From positions 1 through 64,000 of the forward strand of contig JBCBQC010000020.1 of NCBI GenBank assembly GCA_039820405.1: a DNA stretch of 64,000 nucleotides. The letters run 5' to 3'. This document shows positions 36,410 to 45,078 of this stretch, in pieces (position 1 is the stretch's first letter; each line of letters starts with the position of its first letter). Position numbers and translations under genes: made by a program. Source of the DNA: CALLVY01 sp937899855 (lineage in GTDB: Bacteria; Bacteroidota; Bacteroidia; Chitinophagales; Saprospiraceae). The notes beneath the pieces are model-generated. The model saw nothing but the letters and a program-made list of their open reading frames with translations, ran no database searches and was not told where the DNA came from.

Positions 36410-37606
36410 ATGGCAAAAGAAACTTTCGACCGGTCAAAACCGCACTTGAATATCGGTACTATTGGCCACGTAGACCACGGTAAGACGACGCTGACCGCCG
36501 CCATTACGTATGTGCTGTCCAAAGATGGTCTTGCCGAGAAAAAAGGGTATGACTCTATTGACGCTGCTCCCGAAGAAAAAGAGCGGGGTATTACCATTAA
36601 TACCGCTCACGTGGAGTACCAAACCGCCAACCGTCACTACGCCCACGTTGACTGTCCTGGTCACGCGGATTACGTAAAGAACATGGTTACTGGTGCGGCC
36701 CAAATGGACGGCGCCATTCTCGTAGTGGCCGCTACGGATGGTCCGATGCCCCAAACGCGCGAGCACATCCTGCTGGCTCGTCAGGTAGGCGTACCTAGCA
36801 TCGTAGTGTTTATGAATAAAGTGGACCTGGTAGACGATGAAGAAATGCTGGAACTGGTAGAAATGGAAGTCCGCGAACTGCTCGATGCCTACGAATTTAA
36901 CGGCGATGAGGCTTCGGTTATCCAAGGTTCGGCCCTCAAGGCGCTGGAAGATGATGACGATGCTACCGCGAAGATCAAGGAATTGATGGAAGCTTGCGAC
37001 AACGACATCGCCGAGCCCGAGCGTCTGGTCGACCAGCCTTTCCTGATGCCGATTGAAGATGTATTCTCGATCACGGGTCGGGGTACGGTAGCCACCGGCC
37101 GGATCGAGCGCGGTATCATCAAGACGGGCGAACAGGTACAGATCGTCGGTATGATGGCGGAAGGCGAGAAGCCCCTGGAATCCGTAGTGACCGGGGTGGA
37201 GATGTTCCGCAAGATTTTGGACGAAGGCCAGGCTGGTGATAATGCCGGTATCCTCCTCCGTGGGATCGACAAGAAAGCGATCAAGCGGGGTATGGTGATC
37301 TGCAAGCCCAAGTCGGTCAACCCGCACAAGAAATTCAAGGCGGAGGTTTACGTACTGAGCAAAGACGAAGGTGGTCGTCACACCCCCTTCTTCAACGGAT
37401 ACCGTCCTCAGTTCTACTTCCGTACCACGGACGTTACCGGTGACGTGAAGTTGCCCGAAGGTGTAGAGATGGTCATGCCCGGTGATAACGTATCGCTGGA
37501 AGTGAGCTTGATCAACTCCATCGCCATGGAAAAGGGGCTGCGTTTCGCCATCCGCGAAGGTGGACGTACCGTAGGTGCTGGTCAGGTTACCGAAATCATC
37601 GAGTAA
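36410..37606 (+). CDS. tuf: Elongation factor Tu
   Basis: A 398-residue GTPase that delivers aminoacyl-tRNA to the ribosome. G motifs: GHVDHGKTT (G1), GITINTAH (G2), DCPGHADY (G3), NKVD (G4) and QGSALKALE (G5). Domains II and III are complete, ending GAGQVTEIIE. It is the only tuf copy in the window and lies between tRNA-Thr(GGT) and tRNA-Trp, an ancient and widely conserved arrangement. Confidence 0.99.
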   Translation: MAKETFDRSKPHLNIGTIGHVDHGKTTLTAAITYVLSKDGLAEKKGYDSIDAAPEEKERGITINTAHVEYQTANRHYAHVDCPGHADYVKNMVTGAAQMDGAILVVAATDGPMPQTREHILLARQVGVPSIVVFMNKVDLVDDEEMLELVEMEVRELLDAYEFNGDEASVIQGSALKALEDDDDATAKIKELMEACDNDIAEPERLVDQPFLMPIEDVFSITGRGTVATGRIERGIIKTGEQVQIVGMMAEGEKPLESVVTGVEMFRKILDEGQAGDNAGILLRGIDKKAIKRGMVICKPKSVNPHKKFKAEVYVLSKDEGGRHTPFFNGYRPQFYFRTTDVTGDVKLPEGVEMVMPGDNVSLEVSLINSIAMEKGLRFAIREGGRTVGAGQVTEIIE

Positions 37607-37624
37607 TCGAATTGAAATTCTCAG

Positions 37625-37655
37625 AGGTAGTCGGAGCTTTACGCTCCGACTACCT
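37625..37655 (+). terminator. Strong hairpin downstream of tuf
   Basis: AGGTAGTCGGAGC (37625-37637) pairs perfectly with GCTCCGACTACCT (37643-37655) over loop TTTAC, 18 bp after the tuf stop. No long T-run follows, so it may be a partial terminator or a processing/stabilising hairpin between tuf and tRNA-Trp. Confidence 0.7.
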
Positions 37656-37770
37656 TATCTACTGATACAATTATGATCGCCTGTCGGCCCCCAATTTTTG
37701 ACTGTGGAGCAAGACGGGTTTGTTCATTTTTAGTTGGTCCTACTTTTTAAACGAAAAAGTAGTTTTACAC

Positions 37771-37843
37771 ACGGGCATAGCTCAGCTGGTAGAGCGGCGG
37801 TCTCCAAAACCGTAGGCCGAGGGTTCGAATCCTTCTGCCCGTG
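37771..37843 (+). tRNA. tRNA-Trp (anticodon CCA)
   Basis: Acceptor ACGGGCA/TGCCCGT, anticodon stem GCGGT/ACCGT, loop CTCCAAA (anticodon CCA), discriminator G. The 3' CCA is not encoded. It sits between tuf and secE as in many bacteria. Confidence 0.97.
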
Positions 37844-37872
37844 CTATTTTTGATCCTTAATACCTCAAACTG

Positions 37873-38055
37873 ATGAATCGCTTAGTTCTTTACGTAAAAG
37901 AAAGTTACAACGAGCTGATCAACAAGGTAACCTGGCCCACGCTGGCCAATCTCCAAAGCAGTACCACCCTGGTATTGGTGGCTTCTTTGATCTTGTCGCT
38001 CATTATTTTTGTAATGGATGTGATTGCTAAGCAGTCGCTCGGTTTGTTGTACTAA
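37873..38055 (+). CDS. secE: Preprotein translocase subunit SecE
   Basis: A 60-residue single-membrane-span protein: YVKESYNELINKVTWPTLAN (the conserved amphipathic helix with KVTWPT), then a hydrophobic segment TTLVLVASLILSLIIFVMD. It clamps SecY in the inner-membrane translocon. Short single-span form, normal for this phylum. Confidence 0.96.
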   Translation: MNRLVLYVKESYNELINKVTWPTLANLQSSTTLVLVASLILSLIIFVMDVIAKQSLGLLY

Positions 38056-38094
38056 TCCCATTGAGCCCATTTGGATACCCAAAACTTTCACCAC

Positions 38095-38640
38095 ATGTCA
38101 GAAAAAAAATGGTACTCCCTCCGCGTGATCAGTGGGAAAGAACGAAAAATTAAGGAACGAATCGAACTAGAAATCCAACGCCGCAACTGGGGCGAGGCCG
38201 TCACTCAAGTGCTGGTACCCTCGGAAAAGGTGTACAAAATCCGCAACGGAAAAAAGGTGATCCTGGAGCGCAATATCCTGCCCGGGTACATCCTCGTCGA
38301 AGCCGTTGATGGAAAGATGTCGGGAGAGGTCGTCACCACGATCGCCAATATTCCCAACGTCATCCACTTTTTGGGGCGCAACAACCCCATCCCCATGCAA
38401 CAGTCCGAGGCCAACCGGATGCTCGGTAAGGTCGATGAGTCGCAGGATGTAGGCGAATCGCTCATCGAACCCTTCATCGTTGGAGAGACGGTCAAGATCG
38501 TCGACGGCGCCTTTAGTGAATTTGTCGGGGACGTACAGGAAGTCAATGAGGAGAAGAAGAAGTTGAAGGTGATCGTCAAGATTTTTGGTCGGGGTACCGA
38601 AGTAGAATTGAACTTTATGCAGGTCGAAAAGCAGAACTAA
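38095..38640 (+). CDS. nusG: Transcription termination/antitermination factor NusG
   Basis: A 181-residue protein with the NGN domain (KKWYSLRVISGKERKIKERI, RNILPGYILVEA, VIHFLGRNNPIP) and a C-terminal KOW domain (GETVKIVDGAFSEFVGDVQE). It couples RNA polymerase to Rho or the ribosome. I chose the ATG at 38095 (MSEKKWYS); an upstream in-frame TTG would add eight residues not seen in the family. It follows secE after 39 bp. Confidence 0.96.
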   Translation: MSEKKWYSLRVISGKERKIKERIELEIQRRNWGEAVTQVLVPSEKVYKIRNGKKVILERNILPGYILVEAVDGKMSGEVVTTIANIPNVIHFLGRNNPIPMQQSEANRMLGKVDESQDVGESLIEPFIVGETVKIVDGAFSEFVGDVQEVNEEKKKLKVIVKIFGRGTEVELNFMQVEKQN

Positions 38641-38768
38641 ACGCTGCTCGCCTACCCAAGTGATATCGAAACACGTATTTAAATAACATAGTAACTAAGA
38701 CCTTCCTGTTCCACCGCCGTGTGGAAATGCTTCCCTGGGGTCGAAGATTTGATTAAAATCAATTTGTA

Positions 38769-39227
38769 ATGGCAAAAGAAATAGATGGTTTTATAAAGCT
38801 TCAAGTCCGTGGTGGCGCTGCCAATCCCGCCCCGCCGGTCGGTCCGGCACTGGGAGCCAAGGGGGTCAACATCATGGAGTTCTGCAAGCGTTTTAATGCA
38901 GCCACTCAGGATCAGCAAGGTAAGGTCTTGCCCGTAGTAATTACGGTTTTTAAGGACAAGTCCTTCACCTTTATTATCAAAACGCCACCCGCTGCGGTAC
39001 AGCTGCTCGAAGCAGCCAAGCTCAAGGGGGGGTCGCCCGAGCCCAACCGCAACAAGGTCGGTAAGGTCAATTGGGATCAGGTCAAGGCCATCGCCGAAAA
39101 TAAGATGCCTGACCTCAATGCCTTTACCATCGAATCCGCAATGAAGATGGTGGCGGGAACGGCCCGGAGTATGGGGCTGGTCGTAGAAGGAACACCACCT
39201 TGGGATACCGAGGCTGCCGAAGCCTAG
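38769..39227 (+). CDS. rplK: 50S ribosomal protein L11
   Basis: A 152-residue protein: IDGFIKLQVRGGAANPAPPV with GPALGAKGVNIMEFCKRFNA, and the C-terminal RNA-binding domain with MKMVAGTARSMGLVVEG. It forms the GTPase-associated centre with L10 and L12. About five residues longer at the C-terminus than common forms. A 128-bp leader precedes it, including the small stem TTCCAC/GTGGAA. Confidence 0.97.
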   Translation: MAKEIDGFIKLQVRGGAANPAPPVGPALGAKGVNIMEFCKRFNAATQDQQGKVLPVVITVFKDKSFTFIIKTPPAAVQLLEAAKLKGGSPEPNRNKVGKVNWDQVKAIAENKMPDLNAFTIESAMKMVAGTARSMGLVVEGTPPWDTEAAEA

Positions 39228-39299
39228 TGTCCCTCGGTTTTGCAGGAAGCTCCGAATTCGCTTCGGGGCGCTATTTACCTCACTCATAAATTATTTTAA

Positions 39300-39989
39300 A
39301 TGGCAATTTCTAAAAAAAGAGCCGCCGCTAACGCCAAAGTCGACATCGACAAGCTGTATACGCTGCCGGAAGCGATGAGCCTGGTCAAAGAGGTCAACAT
39401 CGCTAAATTCGATGCCTCGGTCGATCTGCACATCCGACTGGGGGTAGATCCCCGGAAGGCCGACCAAGCGCTGCGCGGAACGGTTTCGCTACCCCACGGA
39501 ACGGGGAAGACCAAGCGCGTACTCGTTCTCTGTACGTCCGATAAGGAACAAGAGGCCCTTGATGCCGGAGCGGATTTCGCCGGGCTGGACGAATTCATCA
39601 CCAAAATCCAGGGAGGCTGGACCGACATCGACGTCGTAGTAGCCACCCCCAATGTGATGGCCAAAGTGGGTAAGATCGGTCGGATTCTCGGTCCCCGGGG
39701 CCTGATGCCCAACCCCAAGACGGGTACGGTAACCCCCAATGTGGCGCAGGCCGTATCGGAGGTGAAAAAAGGAAAGATCGCTTTCCGGGTTGACAAGTTT
39801 GGAATCATCCACAACTCGGTCGGTCGCGTTTCCTTTAGTTCCGACAACCTGGTGGGCAACGCCTTGGAATTGATTAATACGTTGATGAAAATGAAGCCCT
39901 CGACGGCCAAAGGTACCTACGTCAAATCGCTGACTATCGCCAGTACCATGAGCCCGGGCATCAAAGTAGATCCGAAAACCATTAAGTAA
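39300..39989 (+). CDS. rplA: 50S ribosomal protein L1
   Basis: A 229-residue protein of the L1 stalk. Motifs: LHIRLGVDPRKADQALRGTV, LPHGTGKTKRV, KIGRILGPRGLMPNPKTGTV and KKGKIAFRVDKFGIIH. In other bacteria L1 represses its own operon by binding the rplK leader. Length is normal. Confidence 0.98.
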   Translation: MAISKKRAAANAKVDIDKLYTLPEAMSLVKEVNIAKFDASVDLHIRLGVDPRKADQALRGTVSLPHGTGKTKRVLVLCTSDKEQEALDAGADFAGLDEFITKIQGGWTDIDVVVATPNVMAKVGKIGRILGPRGLMPNPKTGTVTPNVAQAVSEVKKGKIAFRVDKFGIIHNSVGRVSFSSDNLVGNALELINTLMKMKPSTAKGTYVKSLTIASTMSPGIKVDPKTIK

Positions 39990-40008
39990 AGAATAAAACT
40001 ATTTAGAA

Positions 40009-40542
40009 ATGACTAGAGCTGAAAAAACGGCTGCTATCGATCAACTGAAGGAAAAGTTTGGTAATAGTGCATTCTTTTACTTAACGGATTCTTCTACCCT
40101 TACGGTAGAGCAAGTCAGTAAACTCCGTCGGATGTGTTTCGAGAAAGGCGTGGAGATGAAGGTGGTCAAAAACACCCTCGCTCGCAAAGCCCTCGAAAGC
40201 GCCCCGGAAGAAAAAAATTATGCCGGCCTTTACGATTCACTCAAAGGCCCCACCGCGATCCTGTTTACCGAAACGGCCAATCTGCCCGCCCGCATCATCG
40301 ATGAGTTCCGGGCCGATGACGATGACATGCCCCAACTCAAGGCCGCCTACATCGATACCGACGTCTACGTGGGTAACGATCAAGTCAAGACCCTCAAAGA
40401 CCTGAAGTCAAAGGAGGATTTGATTGGCGACGTCATCCTGCTGCTGCAATCCCCAGCCAAAAACGTACTGGGTGCCCTGCAATCGGGTGGCAATACGCTC
40501 ACGGGCTTGTTGAAAGCCCTGGGCGAGCGCGAAGAAGCATAA
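40009..40542 (+). CDS. rplJ: 50S ribosomal protein L10
   Basis: A 177-residue protein, base of the L12 stalk: RAEKTAAIDQLKEKFGNSAF, KVVKNTLARKALE, GPTAILFTETA and the C-terminal helix NVLGALQSGGNTLTGLLKAL that holds L12 dimers. It starts 19 bp after rplA, leaving little room for an L10 leader structure unless it extends into rplA. Confidence 0.97.
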   Translation: MTRAEKTAAIDQLKEKFGNSAFFYLTDSSTLTVEQVSKLRRMCFEKGVEMKVVKNTLARKALESAPEEKNYAGLYDSLKGPTAILFTETANLPARIIDEFRADDDDMPQLKAAYIDTDVYVGNDQVKTLKDLKSKEDLIGDVILLLQSPAKNVLGALQSGGNTLTGLLKALGEREEA

Positions 40543-40616
40543 TTTATTGGTAAGGCTTCCAAGCTTTGTACTCATATTGTATCATTATTTCTGAAATTTC
40601 TTAAAAACTGTACAAA

Positions 40617-40997
40617 ATGGCAGATTTAAAAGCGTTCGCTGAACAACTGGTTAACCTCACCGTTAAAGAGGTTAACGAATTAGCGGACATTCTGAAAGAA
40701 GAGTACGGCATCGAGCCCGCTGCGGCCGCCGTAGCAGTAGCTGCTGGTCCTGCTGGTGGAGATGGTGGCGAAGCAGCTGCCGAGAAGACCGAGTTCGACG
40801 TATTCTTGGCTTCGGCAGGCGCCGGAAAACTGAAAGTAGTCAAAGAAGTGAAAAACGCACTGGGTATCGGTCTGAAAGATGCTAAAGAATTGGTAGACTC
40901 TGCACCCGCGGTCATCAAAGCCGCCGCTCCTAAGGAGGATGCAGAAGCCCTCAAAGCCGCACTCGAAGCAGTCGGCGCTGAGGTCGAGTTGAAGTAA
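40617..40997 (+). CDS. rplL: 50S ribosomal protein L7/L12
   Basis: A 126-residue acidic stalk protein. N-terminal dimerisation domain (FAEQLVNLTVKEVNELADIL), Ala/Gly-rich hinge (AAAAVAVAAGPAGGDGG), and C-terminal factor-binding domain (FDVFLASAGAGKLKVVKEVK, GIGLKDAKELVDSAP). Length and order are normal. It precedes rpoB by 226 bp. Confidence 0.98.
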   Translation: MADLKAFAEQLVNLTVKEVNELADILKEEYGIEPAAAAVAVAAGPAGGDGGEAAAEKTEFDVFLASAGAGKLKVVKEVKNALGIGLKDAKELVDSAPAVIKAAAPKEDAEALKAALEAVGAEVELK

Positions 40998-41063
40998 TCA
41001 CTCACTCATCGGTCTACCTAAAGCACTTTATGACTGTAACTCAAGCTTATTTTATACCGAACT

Positions 41064-41117
41064 GACAACCATGCAATGAGGCTTAGCCAGTAAGCAAAAC
41101 TGGCTAGGCCTGTTGTC
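41064..41117 (+). promoter_or_regulatory. Long hairpin in the rplL-rpoB spacer (attenuator or RNase III-like site)
   Basis: GGCTTAGCCAGT (41080-41091) pairs with ACTGGCTAGGCC (41099-41110), 12 bp with one G-T pair, over loop AAGCAAA. An outer helix GACAAC (41064-41069)/GTTGTC (41112-41117) extends it. No T-run follows directly. In E. coli the equivalent spacer holds a partial terminator and an RNase III cleavage site that set the rplL:rpoB ratio; a similar role here is inference. Confidence 0.7.
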
Positions 41118-41223
41118 GTCTTATTTACTTTGCAACCGCTACGAGAAATAGAGTTCGCTCTCTCAATTTACCTAGCAAGTGCCCCCCGGTCCCTTCGCTA
41201 GAACATCAAACACCATCATTCCA

Positions 41224-44200
41224 ATGGCATCAAACGTCACGATTAACAATGCGGCCGATGCGCGCGTATCTTTTGGGAAGATCAAACTGTCCTCCGAATA
41301 CCGAGACCTCTTAGAAATCCAACTCAAATCCTTTCAGGAGTTTTTCCAACTCGAAACGACTCCCGAAAACCGGATGAACGAGGGGCTCTACCGCGTATTC
41401 CAGGAAAATTTTCCCATTACCGATGCCCGCAACATTTTCGTCCTCGAATTCCTCGACTATTTCGTCGATCCACCCCGCTACACCATCCAAGAGTGTATGC
41501 AAAGGGGATTGACCTATAGCGTGCCACTGAAAGCCAAATTGCGTTTGTCTTGCAACGATGAAGAACACGTCGATTTTCAAACCATCGTCCAAGACGTATT
41601 CCTCGGCAATATTCCCTACATGACCCCCAAGGGAACCTTCGTCATCAATGGCGCCGAACGGGTCATCGTATCCCAACTCCACCGCTCCCCCGGTGTATTC
41701 TTCGGGCAGAGCTTCCACCCCAACGGTACCAAAATCTACTCCGCCCGGGTCATCCCCTTCAAGGGCGCCTGGATGGAATTTGCGACCGATATCAACACGG
41801 TGATGTACGCCTACATCGACCGCAAAAAGAAATTCCCCGTCACGACGCTGCTGCGCGCCATTGGCTTCGACTCGGACAAGGCCATCCTCGACCTGTTTGA
41901 CCTGGCTGAGGAAGTATCCGCCGACCAAAAGTCGCTGCAAAAGTCCATCGGCCGCAAACTGGCCGCCCGCGTCCTCAAAAAGTGGACGGAAGACTTTGTG
42001 GATGAAGATACGGGGGAAGTCGTTACCATCGAGCGGAACGAAATTATCCTCGAACGCGACATCGTGCTGGACGAAGAAAACATCCAACTGATCGTCGAGG
42101 CCGATGCCGAAACGGTAATCCTCCAACGCGAAGACATCGACGAGGATTACTCGATCATCTACAACACCCTCCAGAAAGATCCCTCCAGTTCGGAAATGGA
42201 GGCCGTCCAATACATCTATCGCCAATTGCGGGGTACCGATCCACCGGATGAGGAAACCGCCCGCGGCATCATCGACAAGCTCTTCTTCTCCGATAAGCGT
42301 TACAACCTCGGGGAAGTCGGCCGCTACAAGATCAACCGCAAACTCGAACTCAACATCGACACCGAGACCCTGGTCTTGACCAAGGAGGACATCATCTCCA
42401 TCGTCAAGTACCTGGTCAGCTTGATGAACCAAAAGGCGGAAATCGACGATATCGATCACCTGAGCAACCGCCGGGTACGGACGGTAGGAGAGCAGCTCTA
42501 CGCCCAGTTTGGCGTCGGCCTGGCCCGGATGGCGCGAACCATTCGCGAGCGGATGAACGTACGCGACAACGAAGTCTTTACGCCCATCGATCTGATCAAC
42601 GCCCGGACCCTGTCGTCGGTGATCAACTCCTTCTTCGGAACGAGCCAACTCTCGCAGTTCCTCGACCAAACCAACCCGCTGTCGGAAATCACGCACAAAC
42701 GCCGGATTTCGGCACTCGGACCCGGTGGTCTGTCGCGGGAAAGAGCGGGCTTTGAGGTGCGGGACGTACACTATTCGCACTACGGTCGCCTCTGTACCAT
42801 CGAGACCCCGGAAGGACCAAACATTGGTCTGATTTCGACGCTCTGCGTACACGCCAAAGTCAACAAAATGGGTTTCCTCGAAACGCCCTACCGCGCCGTC
42901 AAGGAGGGTAAGGTGGACATCGAAAGCCCCGTTCAATACCTCTCCGCGGAAGGGGAAGATTTCAAGCGGATCGCCCAGGCCAACGCGCCGATTACCGAGG
43001 CGGGAGGCTTCGTCACCGACCGGATTAAGTGTCGCGAACACGGGGAATTCCCCGTACTGACGCCCACCGAGATCGAATATATGGACGTTGCGCCCAACCA
43101 AATTGTGGGGGTTTCGGCTTCCATGATTCCCTTCCTCGAAAACGATGATGCCAACCGGGCCCTCATGGGATCCAACATGCAACGTCAGGCTGTACCGCTG
43201 ATCCGTCCGTCTTCTCCCATCGTAGGGACCGGTCTGGAAGGCAAAGTGGCCCTCGATTCGCGGATGCTGATCAATGCCGAAGGGGCCGGAGTCGTCGAAT
43301 ACGTCGATGCCAACGAAGTCGTTATCCGCTACGACCGCACCGATGAAGACCAGCTGGTTTCCTTTGAAGACAACCGCAAGGTGTACAGCCTGATCAAGTT
43401 TCAGCGGACCAACCAGGGAACCTGTATTAACCTTAAACCCATCGTCCGCAAGGGCCAGCGGGTAAAAGAAGGGATGATTCTCTGTGATGGTTACGCTACG
43501 GACAAGGGAGAATTGGCCCTCGGCCAAAACCTTAAGGTGGCCTTTATGCCCTGGAAAGGGTACAACTTTGAGGATGCCATCGTATTGTCCGAACGCGTGG
43601 TCCGGGAAGACATCTTTACCTCGCTACACATCGAGCACTTCGAATTGGATGTCCGCGACACCAAACTGGGAGAGGAAGAATTGACCAACGATATTCCCAA
43701 CGTCAGCGAAGACGCCACCAAAGACCTCGACGAGAACGGAATTATCCGCGTTGGGGCCTGGGTTAAGGAAGGCGATATCATCATTGGTAAGATTACGCCG
43801 AAAGGGGAATCCGACCCGACGCCGGAAGAAAAACTCCTGCGCGCCATCTTTGGTGACAAAGCCGGTGACGTAAAAGATGCTTCGCTCAAGGCGCCGCCAT
43901 CCACCCGTGGAATCATCATCAACAAGCAGTTGTTTGCTCGGGCCAAGAAGGATAAGGTGCAGAAGGCCTCGGAAAAGGACCTCCTTTCCAAACTCGACGA
44001 CCAACACGCCATTGCGCTCAACGAGTTGACCACGATTTTGGTCGATAAGCTGCTCGCCCTGGTAAAGGGAAAGATTTCCCAGGGGGTTCGGAGCATCTAC
44101 AACGAAGAATTGCTGCCCAAGGGAACTAAATTCAGTTCCGCGGTATTGAAGAAGCTAGATTACACCTCGGTGGACTATTCCAGCTGGACCGACGACAATC

Positions 44201-45045
44201 ACGTCAATTCGCTGATCGCGCGTCTGTTGCACAACTACACCATCAAGGTCAACGAAGAGGTGGGGCGTTACAAGCGCGAGAAGTTCAACATCAGCATCGG
44301 GGATGAGCTGCCCGCCGGGGTACTCAAACTCGCCAAGGTGTACCTGGCCAAGAAGCGCAAGCTGAAGGTGGGGGACAAGTTGGCTGGCCGTCACGGTAAC
44401 AAGGGAATTGTCTCCCGGATCGTACGGGTTGAGGACATGCCTTTCCTCGAAGACGGAACGCCGGTTGACATCGTGCTCAACCCACTGGGGGTACCCTCGC
44501 GGATGAACCTCGGGCAGATTTTCGAAACGGTACTGGGCTGGGCCGGTGAAAAGATGGGGATGAAATTTGCCACCCCGATTTTTGACGGTGCTAAGGCCAG
44601 CGAAATCGAAGAATACATTGACAATGCCGGATTGCCACGTTTGGGACAAACCTACCTCTACGATGGGGGAACGGGAGACCGTTTCCACCAGCAAGCCACG
44701 GTCGGGGTGATCTACATGCTCAAGCTATCGCACATGGTAGACGATAAGATGCACGCCCGTTCGATCGGGCCTTACTCGCTCATCACGCAACAACCACTCG
44801 GGGGTAAAGCCCAGTTTGGTGGACAGCGTTTTGGGGAGATGGAGGTCTGGGCGCTCGAAGCCTTTGGTGCATCCAGTATCCTACAAGAATTGCTGACGAT
44901 CAAGTCGGACGACATTTTGGGACGGGCCAAGGCCTACGAGGCCATCGTCAAGGGCGACAATTTGCCCGAGCCGAACATTCCCGAGTCCTTCAACGTACTG
45001 ATCCACGAATTGCGTGGACTGGCACTGGACGTGAAGTTCGACTAA
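41224..45045 (+). CDS. rpoB: DNA-directed RNA polymerase subunit beta
   Basis: A 1273-residue catalytic subunit of RNA polymerase. The rifampicin-pocket region is present and wild-type in pattern: FFGTSQLSQFLDQTNPLSEI, THKRRISALGPGG, with the Asp, His and Ser most often changed in resistant mutants all in place. ETPEGPNIGLI and the C-terminal SHMVDDKMHARS and GGKAQFGGQRFGEMEVWALE are typical. I chose the ATG at 41224 (MASNVTINNA); an upstream GTG at 41179 would add 15 untypical residues. Confidence 0.99.
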   Translation: MASNVTINNAADARVSFGKIKLSSEYRDLLEIQLKSFQEFFQLETTPENRMNEGLYRVFQENFPITDARNIFVLEFLDYFVDPPRYTIQECMQRGLTYSVPLKAKLRLSCNDEEHVDFQTIVQDVFLGNIPYMTPKGTFVINGAERVIVSQLHRSPGVFFGQSFHPNGTKIYSARVIPFKGAWMEFATDINTVMYAYIDRKKKFPVTTLLRAIGFDSDKAILDLFDLAEEVSADQKSLQKSIGRKLAARVLKKWTEDFVDEDTGEVVTIERNEIILERDIVLDEENIQLIVEADAETVILQREDIDEDYSIIYNTLQKDPSSSEMEAVQYIYRQLRGTDPPDEETARGIIDKLFFSDKRYNLGEVGRYKINRKLELNIDTETLVLTKEDIISIVKYLVSLMNQKAEIDDIDHLSNRRVRTVGEQLYAQFGVGLARMARTIRERMNVRDNEVFTPIDLINARTLSSVINSFFGTSQLSQFLDQTNPLSEITHKRRISALGPGGLSRERAGFEVRDVHYSHYGRLCTIETPEGPNIGLISTLCVHAKVNKMGFLETPYRAVKEGKVDIESPVQYLSAEGEDFKRIAQANAPITEAGGFVTDRIKCREHGEFPVLTPTEIEYMDVAPNQIVGVSASMIPFLENDDANRALMGSNMQRQAVPLIRPSSPIVGTGLEGKVALDSRMLINAEGAGVVEYVDANEVVIRYDRTDEDQLVSFEDNRKVYSLIKFQRTNQGTCINLKPIVRKGQRVKEGMILCDGYATDKGELALGQNLKVAFMPWKGYNFEDAIVLSERVVREDIFTSLHIEHFELDVRDTKLGEEELTNDIPNVSEDATKDLDENGIIRVGAWVKEGDIIIGKITPKGESDPTPEEKLLRAIFGDKAGDVKDASLKAPPSTRGIIINKQLFARAKKDKVQKASEKDLLSKLDDQHAIALNELTTILVDKLLALVKGKISQGVRSIYNEELLPKGTKFSSAVLKKLDYTSVDYSSWTDDNHVNSLIARLLHNYTIKVNEEVGRYKREKFNISIGDELPAGVLKLAKVYLAKKRKLKVGDKLAGRHGNKGIVSRIVRVEDMPFLEDGTPVDIVLNPLGVPSRMNLGQIFETVLGWAGEKMGMKFATPIFDGAKASEIEEYIDNAGLPRLGQTYLYDGGTGDRFHQQATVGVIYMLKLSHMVDDKMHARSIGPYSLITQQPLGGKAQFGGQRFGEMEVWALEAFGASSILQELLTIKSDDILGRAKAYEAIVKGDNLPEPNIPESFNVLIHELRGLALDVKFD

Positions 45046-45078
45046 AACCAATCATTTGACCATCCAAATCTAGATTAT

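Noticed and set aside
38679..39287. 202-codon minus-strand open frame opposite rplK
   Set aside because: rplK is certain on the plus strand, and the antisense frame shows no domain.
41311..43527. 738-codon minus-strand open frame opposite rpoB
   Set aside because: rpoB is unmistakable on the other strand; the antisense frame has no family features and exists because of biased codon use.
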